NCBI GenBank assembly: GCA_963693085.1
Contig: OY856411.1
Coordinates: 119,077,767-119,141,766 of the forward strand
Origin: Alisma plantago-aquatica
Taxonomy: Eukaryota; Streptophyta; Magnoliopsida; Alismatales; Alismataceae
DNA: 64,000 bases
Reading direction: 5' to 3'
Shown here one piece after another: positions 1 to 11,156 of this stretch (the first letter of the stretch is position 1; each line of letters opens with the position of its first letter). A program made the position numbers and the translations under genes. Under the pieces are notes generated by a model. It made no database searches. It saw only the letters and a list, made by a program, of their open reading frames with translations, and was not told the origin of the DNA.

Positions 1-529
1 AAAAGCCTTAAGCCTTCCCGAAAACCCCACCTTCTACCCCCAAGCAGTTTGGTGTGAAAGCTAACTTCAAAAGCATGCACCTAAGTCGCGCAAAAGCTGG
101 AGAGAAATTTTTTGTTTAATAAGGTAGGAAACATAACATCTATTGTTTGTGGCTAGACATAATTTTCTTCAGAACATCTCAAAAATTTACTTAATCCCTT
201 GTCCGAAGACTACACCTGGTTTTGAAAAATACCGCAAACAAAGTTTCAAAATAGGTACATATTGGTTGAGGATAATCAAAATGCTAAGTTTGGAGGAGTT
301 GATAACATCCATTTTATGGCTGCTAGAGCTTATATTTTACTATCAAAACTGCCTCCAAACATGACTTACTCTCTGTTTTATCATATTTTTGTATAAGAAA
401 TAATGCTTACTATGCTCCTGATATCATTTCTTATCTTTTGTAGAGTTTCTCTTATTTTTTCATCAAAAAGAGCATTAATGGGTCCTTCAGGCCCATCAGC
501 AACGAAGAACCCATCCCGACCTAATAAAC
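1..529. other. AT-rich segment with a short coding-like stretch
   Basis: No recognisable gene. On the plus strand, 226-396 stays open for 56 codons and reads like protein (residues such as AKFGGVDNIHFMAARAY), ending in TAA at 394-396 just after a run of T. I do not recognise the family; a fragment of a transposon protein or an exon relic are both possible. On the minus strand, 381-540 is also open. Neither strand has a full-length gene. Confidence 0.3.
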
Positions 530-1430
530 AATGTGAGCTGACACACCCTTTACCTGTCACGGTCACTACGCGATACTGACAGCAACCCCACACGGGTGTG
601 TCATGTGGAAGCTTTGACAGACTGCAGCTCTTTACCCGACAGGATGCCTTTCCCGCCACGGTCTGCCCAACTAACAAAGTCAGTTGCACGATACGGCTAC
701 TCCTCGGTGCAGCCGCCCGCCAAAGTCCTTACACGATGTGACATCATGATCTACTCGCAACCTGACAGGTGATGGCCCTGCCAGCCGTGCCAGGCGAAAG
801 GTGTGTCGGCCCCTTTCTAAGCTACATGAATGGAGCAGACGGAGGACATGTGGCCCAACAAGAGCTGCAACTCCCACCAGCCCGCTGCCTATAAATAGTA
901 GCTACAAGCCTACGATGGGATGGGTCAAAACCCTACAAGAGCTAACTCTTAGAGAACAGAAGCTAGTTCATCGAGTTCCAGAGTCTGTCAGGCGATACTA
1001 GGTGAGCACACCCTCAACGCATGAGGGATAGGAGGAGTTCACTTAGAACATGACCCGATAGCAGCAAGCAATGTGGCACGATCTTCAAGGCTACTTCAAC
1101 ATGTCAGGTCTCTAGATGGGCTTCAACCCGAGACGGCTCGCCCATCTATACCCGGTACGAGGAACACAAGAACCTAAGATGAAGCTAACTTGATACATGT
1201 CCTAACATGACACGATACCCAATCCGATATGGCCTACCCATCACGGCTACAGCCCAACACGGCCATATCGAGTATGGAGTCCTTTCCCGATACACCCCTT
1301 ACTCGTCACAGTTCATGACCCGACACGGTCAAGAACCTGACACATTCGTATCTCGATAGGGCTCCTACTTGATACCGGGATAGCATTTTCTTAGGGGTCT
1401 GCTACTATGTATATCGATCTCCTATATCAA
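530..1430 (+). mobile_element. GC-rich LTR-like block (probable LTR remnant)
   Basis: About 0.9 kb of markedly higher GC than both flanks, starting near TGTGAGCTGACACAC and containing a good TATA box (CTATAAATAG at about 889-898) followed by a leader-like stretch. Repeated short words such as CCCGATAC, ACACGG and GATACC are scattered through it. A promoter-like TATA with no coding sequence, inside a compositionally distinct block, is typical of a plant gypsy LTR. Ends are not fixed, and no primer binding site or gag follows, so solo LTR or LTR fragment is inferred, not shown. Confidence 0.4.
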
Positions 1431-2242
1431 GGAGGATGATACTTATCTTCCCTTTTTCAACACTTTACTTTCATTTACTACTACATTGTAACTAAACCAT
1501 TTTATCTCTTTATGGTTATTAGAATCTGTGGAGTTTGTCTCATCTTGTTCTGTGTATGGTTCCTTTGTGTTGGATGATATCTTTGTAGCATCTGAGTTCT
1601 AGTCTCTTCTGTCTGGATCATGCTTTTGACTAGCTATCGAATCGTGTTTCTCATTTTCACTCCCTTGAGAGAGGGACATCGTAAACTCTAGAGCTTGGTC
1701 TAATTCAGATGTACAAGAGTACCCAGAATCAGGGTTGCCCCGACCTACCTTTCTGCTCCAGCTTATGCTTGGTACCCTTGAGAGAGGGAATTTAGTGCAT
1801 GAGTAGAAGCGCCTTCATTGAGAGAATAGGGTGCATGATGTACTCCACTGCCGCTTGTTATGTTTAAGTTTTCCTCCTTCGTGTTGTATGCCAAGAACAA
1901 TTTTATCTCCTCACTTTTCCTTTATCTAAAAACCTCCATAAAAATTGCTAAACCCCTAAAATCTTAATCCTTCTGGTAACTCCTCTTGGGGATAGGCTTT
2001 TTCTTTGATTTTTTATAATTCTTTCTCTGTACTTCAAAACCCTATCCTTCGACGTTCCGACGTGCTTAGACAAGTAAAACTTGAGTTCCAAAGTGCTATT
2101 ATTCCTTTCCCTATGTTCAACCCCGAACTACTTCTACCTTGTGCTAGTTTCGTGAGTCTTAAACATTCAGTTATTATAAATTTCTAAAGTCCGATGACCT
2201 AGACATGTCTCCATTCTTGGACCCACATTTAAGGCTTTTCAC
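1431..2242. other. Intergenic DNA, nothing recognised
   Basis: AT-rich sequence with a short direct repeat, CCCTTGAGAGAGGGA, near 1662 and 1787, and a related AT(T)GAGAGAATAGGG near 1818. No domain, RNA gene or clear transposon end is visible. It ends where homology to the gypsy-1 LTR begins. Confidence 0.4.
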
Positions 2243-4839
2243 TCCTCCTATATTTCCTTCTCCTTGTCCAACACTTGGGGTTGGAAGGGTACCCCACAAA
2301 AGGAAAAGAAAAGCGGATATCAACCAAAAGCTTGCATAAGCATGCTAAAAGGAAATTGAGCAATATATATTAGGAAAGAGGTACATCAAGTATAGAAGGC
2401 TTCCCATGAAAAAGGTAAGAACTACCCAAATGGGCATAAAAGGAAAGAATCACTAACATATGATAAAAGGAATACTTGACATTAAATCAATAATAAAAGT
2501 GGTGCCACAAAAGCACTCACAATGCTTTTAGGGCACAAAACCCATAACAACCTGGATGTAGATGAGATAAACATAGCACAAAAATAACATAAATAACAAA
2601 GGCAGCTAAGCCTCATAAACTTCAAACCTGATAGAGATTGGCACATAACCAAACTCCAAATATAAATAAATGTTGGGCCAAACCTCATAAATTTGAAACC
2701 CTAGCATGGGGCACATTACCTCCATCCCAACATAATAATAAGGACAGCTAATCCACAACCAATGCAAATTATATTCCTCTAGGTATACTGAGTCACATGT
2801 CATGCTTAATAGGGAGGCAAGTAAAAAATATAGTTGGATTTTGCTAATTAAGCACCACAAAAGTGACCATCATTATCACCCACCTCAAAGTAGGCATATA
2901 GCAACAATTAAGTCCAACATGCACTAAGGCATGAGAAAAAGTGTCAAGAGAATACCCAAGATCACCACAAACAAGATAGTTCACAAGAACCATGATATCA
3001 AAAGATAAGAGCAATGTGTATAGGCTATTGTCCATAGGACCAAGAGAAAGACAATTTAGGTTATTGCTCAATAAAGAAGAATAGGTGATGTAAACATACC
3101 TCTCATAGTGTCTTAACAAAACACTTCTATATCCAAATCAAGGTTCCCAAAGCACCTAATATAATGTATGTGAAATTAGGGTTATAAGTGCATTGATTAT
3201 TCAAAACCCTAAAAGTTGCCTTTTTATTATTAATGAATTAGGTTATCAAAACCATGCCAAGTTTTAGGTTATATTTTCTTGAGTTCAAAACATATTTTAT
3301 TATATTTTTATAACTTATAAGTATTTAGTTATGAATTATACAAGTTATTATCTTATTTAGATTAATCCATTAAAATCACCACTTTATAACATCATATTTA
3401 GGCAACAAAACTAATACCATTAGAAAGCTTACTTTTTTCTGAATCCAAGGAGTATTTATTTGTAATTTTTGGACAACCACATCAAAAGATATGAATTTTT
3501 TAAAACCGGCCAATCATAAATCCCCAAAAAGCCAAATAAGAAAATCCATGAGAGAGGGAGAGAGTGTGACTGGGTCCGCTACTTGGCCCAATTGACGTTT
3601 GCCAAGTCAGTGCCTAGGCCTACATGGCTGCTCGGTTGTGCCTAGTAAAAGCAAAAAAACAAAATAAAATAAAGGATCAAAAGGCCCTCGTGTCAAGCAA
3701 AGAAGAAAAGAGAAGAGAGGGTGGGGGGTAAAACTGTCATTGCATAAGGGGGAACCATCCCCTTCTCACGCTCGCACCATGGTGACAAGAAGTAATCTAC
3801 TACTTGCATGAGGTTTGGGAGAAATTGCAAATTGCAACGAAACTCAACGTGCAAGGTGGCAACAGAAAGAGCATAAGAAAAGAACATGTAATTCACTTAG
3901 AGGTGAAGAGAAGAGAGAGAGAAAGCCTCCACAAGCATAGGGCTTCCCTTCAATCTCCAGTGACACACCAGCAAGCAAAGGTCCAATTGGGTGGAGAGGA
4001 AGGTCGCACATGTCTCCAGGAAGCCGAGAGTGGAGGTATTTATAAGTGGGGGAAGGTGTACTAGGGTTTCCAAGTTTGAGGTGAGTGGATGGTCTAGGGA
4101 GAATTGGGGTTTTATTATTTCTTCGCCAAAACAATGAAAAGTTAGGATAATCTTGTGCAAAATCACAAAAGTAAACCAACAGAACAAAAATCTCGAGAAA
4201 TCATTGAATATAGAAAGAGATATTCAATTTTTAAATTTCATAAAACCAAGCTCTATTTCCCAATCTGACTGGAGCTGGAAGACAAGGTCTCGACCGTACG
4301 ATCCCATAGACATGCATATGTTGTTGATCTGGACCATCCAATCGGGCACAAAGTTTGTATGACATATATTCCTACTCCAATAAATTTTTGTTTTAACACA
4401 TTATCCATTATTTCTATTATTTCTCTCATGAATAATCCAATATCTCATTAACATGTTTTAAGCATTATTATTGATTCATTTTTCTCTTCCTTGAACCATA
4501 AGGCAAAGGAATGATCTAGAATGAATCTACTCTATCATTATCTCACATAAGTTTATTTATTTCATATTTTGTGGAATTATAACTCATTATTCTCGATTAT
4601 GGACACCTTGTCTTTTATTCACATATCTTATGTACCTTTAATTGATTTTATGATTAATTTGAAGGTATTACGTAACATTAATTTATATTCTACATTTTAA
4701 TGTGATTTATTCATTCATTAATATATTTAAGTTCACTAAAGAGCATACTCTTATCCTTGTTTGACTAAACCCCAATGAGTAAGGTTTCTAGCCTCTTACC
4801 CATGGAATAAGATTAAGTTCTAGGTTTTAGTATGTTACA
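2243..4839 (-). repeat. Gypsy-1 3' LTR (truncated)
   Basis: Direct copy of the LTR at 6291-12919. It begins in minus orientation with TGTAACATACTAAAACC at 4839 and runs to about 2243, where similarity to the other LTR stops; the segment equivalent to 6291-6595 is missing. It has no coding content; short open frames here (for example 2844-3119) are matched by equally short frames at the same place in the other LTR and are repeat shadows. Confidence 0.8.
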
Positions 4840-4860
4840 ACATACCACCCCTTAAAGAGA
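4840..4860 (-). promoter_or_regulatory. Gypsy-1 polypurine tract
   Basis: Read on the minus strand, a purine-rich run (TTTAAGGGGTGG) ends a few bases before the 3' LTR start TGTAACATAC. This is the position and composition of the plus-strand priming site used in LTR retrotransposon reverse transcription. Gypsy-2 has an almost identical tract at 14251-14272. Confidence 0.65.
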
Positions 4861-4950
4861 TTTCATCCATGAAATTTAAATAACTATCTGCTAGCCTTTA
4901 AAAGTTTCATCCTAATAAGCCAAGAAAAATTATAGGTACAAAGGTAACTT

Positions 4951-4951
<1 letters not shown>

Positions 4952-5031
<80 letters not shown>
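4952..5031. repeat. (TA)n microsatellite
   Basis: About 40 uninterrupted TA units inside the gypsy-1 interior. It creates a spurious Ile-Tyr repeat in the minus-strand reading frame near the end of the gag relic. Confidence 0.97.
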
Positions 5032-5033
<2 letters not shown>

Positions 5034-5059
5034 ACAAGGTATCATGTAAAAGGAAACAT

Positions 5060-6170
5060 AACTTGAAAGTCTAACTATGGGACTAAGGGTTACATTCAAC
5101 TTGATCATCATCATAATATTCTTGACCATCCAAAGCAAAAATTCTTCTGGATCACCTTTCCACAGGTCTTTTACCATTGTTGTTACCATTATTTTGATGA
5201 TGCACTTAAGTTGTTGTTGTTGAGCCGGTATATATCCATTATGAAGCTGAGGGCACCTAGGGTGAATATATCTAGGTTTATTGCAATCATGGCACACAAC
5301 CCAAAAGTCAATTTGATACTTTGCTTGATTCTTATCTTAAGGGAACTTTCCTGGAGGATGGTAACCATTGTACTTAGCAAACTTGTCTCTTCTCTACTCA
5401 TCTCATGAGGGTTTCCTCTTCTTATCAAACTCCCTAGGTTGAAACCCTGGGTATGACTCCACGACAAAAGCTTTATTGACTATTTGCTGACAGGTCAAGG
5501 GTGGTTTTCGAATAAGAGCACCTCAAACCAACTGCATAACGTTCCAACAACAGAAACTTTTGTACAAAAGCAGAAACAGATAAGGAACCTTGCTTTCTGC
5601 TATAGAACTCTGCTTCTTTCATCTTTAGGGCAGCAGTGCAGATGTATTTCCCACGAAAAAGCACCAAGCATTTCTCCCAGGTCGTGGTAGAGGTATCACA
5701 TATCCTTCCTATCCCATTCCACCATTCTTGAGTGGGTCCATCCAAAACATATGAAGCAAACCTAACCTTCTGGTGCGGAGGACATGCCATGTCATCAAAC
5801 GTCCTCTCTAAGGATAGCACCCAATCATCAACTTTGTAGTCATCTCTATTTCACCTTCACCCTTAAAGGAGGGTGGTTGCATCTTCATGAACTCCATGAT
5901 TGAGAACTCCTTAGGCTTTTCTGGCACATACATGTCTTTCATCTTCCCCACCATGGAAGTAGCAAAAAGTTGTCAAAACATGGCCAACTCTTTCTCTGGA
6001 GCGATAACTACTCCCATATTAGTAGAGGCTGGGTTCTCCTAAACTACTGATGTTCCATCATGAGTTACTGGTGTGGTAAAGGGAGGATCCATCCTTGGCA
6101 TCCCAAAACTAGGGTTCTCAGGTGTCTCATAATTGTACTGGTTGTCAACAATTGAGTTATCTCCCACCAT
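5060..6170 (-). pseudogene. gag: Broken Ty3/gypsy gag (capsid and zinc knuckle)
   Basis: Gag is the structural protein that packages retrotransposon RNA. The relic starts at the ATG at 6168-6170 and runs toward lower coordinates. In-frame stops lie in the N-terminal region (near 6039 and 5974), and frameshifts follow. The retrotransposon-gag domain is clear at 5473-5845: a WVLSLERTF start, then VRFASYVLDGPTQEWW and TWEKCLVLFRGKY, the usual W-rich helical pattern. A zinc knuckle lies at about 5256-5297, but its histidine position reads Tyr (C-x2-C-x4-Y-x4-C), so metal binding is probably lost. No protease or RT follows; the reading ends in the (TA)n tract and then the 3' LTR. Assignment to gypsy gag is firm; it is non-functional. 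Confidence 0.85.
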
Positions 6171-6278
6171 TAGGGTTTTGCCTACACAAGCCAAGGTACT
6201 AGGTATAAGCAACCTAAGATAAGGGTAAACATCCTAAGGGGGACGAGTATGAAATAGTTAGATAACTGACAGCTACAA

Positions 6279-6290
6279 GCTATGATACCA
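6279..6290 (-). promoter_or_regulatory. Gypsy-1 primer binding site
   Basis: Minus-strand TGGTATCATAGC directly abuts the LTR end ACAGCA. Most plant LTR elements use the initiator tRNA-Met site TGGTATCAGAGC; this copy differs at one base (T for G). It fixes the orientation and the 3' edge of the 5' LTR. Confidence 0.8.
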
Positions 6291-7702
6291 TGCTGTAAGA
6301 AGTGGAATCCCATAGGGATCCACTCCCTACTAAAAATAAAAAGGCAACATCCACCAAAAAATATATCTTGAAAGGGATGAAACCAAATTTATTTAATATA
6401 ATTGTATCATAACACAAAGTAGCAATGGAATTTAAAAGATGTATCTAACCATTACAAAGCTTCTTACTATACTAAACTTTGACCATGTAGGGTGACATAA
6501 AGGACAAAATAACTACATATTTAGGACTAGCTGAGGATCAACTAACAACTTCAAGTAAAGTCTCCCACAAAGTCAGCTACACTTGTTGTGGTCCAGGTCC
6601 TCCTAGATTTCCTTCTCCTTGTCCAACACCTAGGGTTGGAAGCGTACCCCACAAAAGCAAAAGAAAAGAGGATATCAACCAAAAGCTGGTATGAGCGTAC
6701 TCAAAGAAAATTGAGCAATATATATTAGGAAAGAGGTACAACAAGTATAGAAGGTTTCCCATGAAAAAGGTAAGAACTACCCAAACGGGCATAAAAGGAA
6801 AGAATCACTAGCATATGATAAAAGGAATACTTGACATTAAATCAACAATAAAAGTGGTGCCAAAAAAGCACTCATAATGTTTTTAGGGCACAAAACCCAT
6901 GACAACCTGCATTTAGGTGAGATAAACATAGCATTAGAACAACATAAATAGGAAAGGAGGCCAAACCTCATAAACTTGAAACCTGATAGAGATTGGCACA
7001 TAACCAATTTCCCAATATAAAAAAAATAATGTGCCAAACCTCATAAATTTTAAACCCAAGTATGGGGCACATAACCTCCACCCCAAAATAATAATAAGGG
7101 CATGTAACCCAAAACCAATACAAATTATAATACTCTAGGGAAATTGAGTCACACAACATGCTTAATAGGGAGGCAAGTAAAAAGTATAGTTGCATTTTGC
7201 AAATTAAGCACCACAAAAGTGACCATCATTATCATCCACCTCAAAGTAGGCATATAGCAGCAATTAAGTCCAACGTGCACTAAGACATGATAAAAAGAGT
7301 CCAGAGAATATCCAAAATCATCACAAACAAGATAGTTCACAAGAACCATGATATCAAAAGATAGGAACAATGTGTATAGGCTATTGTCCATAGGACCAAG
7401 AGAAAGACAATTTAGGTTATTGCTCAATAAAGAAGAATAGGAGATGCAAACATACCTCTCACAGAGTCTTAAAAAAACAACATTACTTCTAGATTCAAAT
7501 ATAGGTTCCCAAAAAACCTAATATCATGTATGTGAAATTAGGGTTAGAAGTGCATTGATTATTCAAAACCCTAAAAATCTGCTGTTTATTATTAATGAAT
7601 TAGGTTATCAAAACCATGCCATGTTTTAGATTATATTTTCCTAAGTTCAAAACATATTTTATTATATTTTTCTTTTTTTTTGGTGGAAAAATTAGGGCCT
7701 AT

Positions 7703-9715
7703 TTATTCATCATGTGCCCTAAAACAGGTGGACAGTAAATCAATTGCCTCTTGGACATTACAGTTCAGCCAGCATGGCTGCTGGGATGTCGAAAAGGCAT
7801 GCCTAGAGCGAAGAACATTCTTAGCTAAGCCGTCGGCAATAGCGTTTAGGTTTCTAGGGACATAGTAGAGAAGGTTACTATCATTGCAGCGGAGTGCACG
7901 ATATCGGTTGAGAAGAGGTTTCAGCCTGCCATTGCTCTTCGTCTTACCGGATAAATAGGTGATTGCCTGCTTGGAATCAGATAGAATGAGATAGCTTCCT
8001 AGGTTCATCTTTTGGCATTCAGTCACTCCAAGGACGATCGCAAGTATCTCAGCCTCCAAGCTTGAATAGGTCACCGTAGGGAGACCTACAAAGAAGGTAT
8101 CATGTCTTATATTGCCGTGTATGAAGAGCCCCAGGCCAGTGTGGCCATTTTGAATCTGATAAGCGACATCCACCATCACAATTTGTTGGTGATGGGGGAA
8201 AGTAATGCTTTGAGATCTTCTGGGTGGCTGAGAGCTAATCCAAGCTTTATGGATGGATTGGCAGCGTTTAGTGATGAACTTGACACGGCTAGCAAGCAGG
8301 GTGGCATGATGCTCATGGATAAACTTATTATGTAGACTCCAGTTGTACCAACAGGTGACTGCACAAAGGCTCGCCCTGTGGTTGTCCCCCTTGGTCGACT
8401 GAATGCAGAAAGTGATCCAGTCGTTCTCACTGAGGTCAAAATGTGAGTTGTTGGCGATCAGTTCTTTCCATGTTTTCTTAGCTTCCGGACAGTCACGTAG
8501 AGCATGGAGAAGTGTTTCAGCAGCATTATTACAGATAGGGCAGAGTGGATCGACGTCCATGTGTCGGCGAGCACGCTCAGCGTTAGTAAGGAGTGCCTTG
8601 TGCTGGAATAATCATAGAAAGGATTGATATAACTTTGTGTTCCCATCACCGTGTTTGAGCCAGTCGATGTAGGCCTGTTGCTTCCAATCAAGCTCTTCCT
8701 TGAGAAGGATTTGGTTATACTTCTCCTGCAATTCGATTTCAGTTAGATTAATAGGATCATCCGGGTGCAGCGCGGCTTGTACCTGGATGCGACTGATACG
8801 GGTGAGAAGGTTGTCCTTCTCTTTACGTAGCTTCCTCAAGTAGTTGGATTCCCATTTGCGTATAGGCTTCTAGAAGTCTTGCAGGGTGTCTGGAAAGGAT
8901 CGTGAAGAGTCCCATTGGGGCGTGATGGCAGAACGGAAGTCTGGATCGAGAGACCAACTAGCTTTTGTTTTGAAGTAGGCACTTCTAGACTTCTTAGGGT
9001 AACTGGTACGCAGAAGAAGGGGGCTATGATCCTGAGGGAGAGCAGTAACAGTGGCCTCGCAGAAGCTGTGGAGCCAGTCATTTGTAGCAATGGCACGGTC
9101 AAGCTTTTCCAGCAGACTACCTCTACGGAATGTAAAGAAGTTGCCTTGTGTGCGAAGTTTCGATAGTTCAGTATTCAGAAGGACTTCATTAAAACGGGAG
9201 CAGGAGCTTCTATCGAAGTGCTTGCCTCCCTTATTCTCAGAGATGTGTAGCATGGTGTTGAAGTCACCCATGACTACCCATTTAGTATTTTCAGATGAGG
9301 AAAGGTTTTCCAGGTGATCCCACAGATGCTTGTGAGCCGTAGGATTGGGGCTACCATAGACGATGGTTAACAACCAAGTATTATTAATCTTCAAATGGAT
9401 GAATTGCCTGTGATTCAGGAGGACATCCACATCACACTTTCGTTGATACCAAAGGATCCATATGCCGCCGGAGAAGCCTAGGGCCTCAACCTTGTGGGAG
9501 GAGGGAAAACCCAATTGACGGATGACATTATCAGCAACATCACCACTGCAGTTGGGTTCTATAATAGCAAAAAGATGCAGGTTATAGGAGAACTTCATTT
9601 CCTTAATACGACGAATTTTCCTGTCTTGGCAAGTTCCTTGAATGTTCCAGCAGCAGTACATTAAGAGAAAAAGAGAGGAGGTGGTTGCTGCACTAGACGA
9701 CAGCAAGCAATCCAT
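7703..9715 (-). pseudogene. LINE-A ORF2: endonuclease joined to zf-RVT and RNase H, RT deleted
   Basis: One reading frame runs from ATG 9715 to 7703, broken by only two stops (8870-8872 and 8612-8614). The AP-endonuclease part (9715-8870) shows CWNIQG, IIEPN, VYGSP, GDFNTML, LDRA and DHSPLLL. A linker follows (HGDGNTKLYQSFL), the segment that normally sits just before RT. It passes directly into HKALLTNAERARRH and CPICNNAAETLLHALRDC, the zf-RVT motif that normally follows RT. RNase H has its acidic set (MVDVA, LEAEILA, LSDSKQA, AIADGLA). About 1.5-2 kb encoding the polymerase is therefore missing at 8605-8615, with frame kept. It can nick DNA in principle but cannot copy RNA itself. Confidence 0.88.
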
Positions 9716-11156
9716 CAGATTTTTGTTCTAGCTCTGTGCTCATGTGGATATCAGTAGCACCGCCGGGTTGATCAGTATCAAACTCCAGGGCTCTTTTAGC
9801 TTGGTGATGATGCACGTTAGTGACATCGTCTTCGTCAGATGGTATGGCCTCACCTGTATTCGGCTTGCCTTTTTTGCGGACACAGTCAGGACTAACAACA
9901 GATTGATAGACCACCTTACGATTTCTCAAGATGACGAAACCATTATTGGGGTCCTTCCCTTGCCTATTGAAAGGTCTGCGTGGGTTCTGCCCTTGGGCGG
10001 ATGGCGGAGCTTGGAACTGGAATGGCTGATCCGTGTCACCATGGGGAGAACGGCCAACACTGGTTTCATTTCCCACCAGGGTGACAACTGAGTTATCAGT
10101 CATCTGGGGGACATTGGGTTGAACGTCCTGAGCGGCAGCAGCCACGCTCGCTTTCTTATTCTTTTACTTTTGTTTCCTGCTAACCACTTTTGTGAAGCCC
10201 TCATCATCAACCTCAGCTTCAGTATCCAAGACTGGGATAGGCCGCTCGGAATCTGCTGTGGCCGTCTTCTTGGTGATGTTCTTCTTCGATGGCTGCTTCC
10301 TTGGTTCGGGACGCTTGGCATGGATTGCCATGGTATACGTGACACTAGGAAAAGGAATCAGTGTTGTTGAAGAGGACGCCTCACAGGTTTCAGCACGGAA
10401 AGCCTGCTGACAGTCCTTGTCCGCATGGCCAACGCGGCCGCACTTCATGCAGACAACCGGGAGATTTTCGTACTGAAGACGAAAGTGCTCCCCATTGATG
10501 AACACCGCCGACAGCAAAGGTTTGGACGTCACAACTTCAACGGCGATCCTCGCAAATTTCCCGCGATGTCCCTGGAGGGTATGTTCATCAACCTTGATCG
10601 TCTTCCCGACAGCGTTGCCAATGGACGTGAGCAACTGGTTCTGGAAGAGGAAGGCAGGTAACTCAGGGATTCGCACCCAGACGACCACTTTCTTCAGGAT
10701 TGGATCAGACGGGCGAAAGTCAGGTGACCAAGACTGGACAGATAGGTAATTGCCAAATATCGTCCAAGGTCTGCCCGTCATGGAGGTAAAGTAGTCATCT
10801 TGCCTAGAAAATTGGACTATGTAGTAACCGTTCTCCAGGTCTACGACTCAGAATTCACTTTTTGGTTCCCAGATGGAGTAAATCTTATTGATCAGGGCCT
10901 TGAACCCGACATTGATGCCAATAGATTTGACAACAACGGCGAACTTCCATGGCTCCAAAAGGGGTTGCATGGCGGCGTTGCGGATCGAGAAAGATGGGAG
11001 CACCCCACTGAGATCCACACAGATATCAGCCTCCTGAAGAACATTCGGTGAGATCAGTTTCTCATACGTAAGCATACCAAGCGGTCGTCCACTGACCGTT
11101 TCTGCGTAGGATGGTTTCGCTCCTTTCTCAACGGTGTGGATGGATTTTGTCTCCAT
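9693..11156 (-). pseudogene. LINE-A ORF1 (DUF4283 / CCHC RNA-binding protein), two lesions
   Basis: LINE ORF1 proteins coat the element RNA. The frame opens at ATG 11156. A frameshift occurs near 10850, after which the frame continues through 10781, a single in-frame TAA at 10164-10166, and on to 9693. The middle has the DUF4283 pattern (GRPWTIFGNYLSVQSW, then VVVWVRIPELP) and a perfect CX2CX4HX4C knuckle, CMKCGRVGHADKDC. The tail is basic and Ser/Lys rich. Its end overlaps the ORF2 start at 9715 by 23 bp, a typical LINE arrangement. Only two disabling changes suggest a fairly recent copy. Without the frameshift and stop it would be roughly 480 residues. Confidence 0.85.

Noticed and set aside
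4884..5297. 137-codon minus frame containing a long Ile-Tyr repeat
   Set aside because: The repeat is only the (TA)n microsatellite read in frame; the real content is the gag zinc-knuckle remnant at its start.
8102..10661. Plus-strand frames within LINE-A
   Set aside because: Antisense shadows of the endonuclease, RNase H and ORF1 frames, which have clear motifs.
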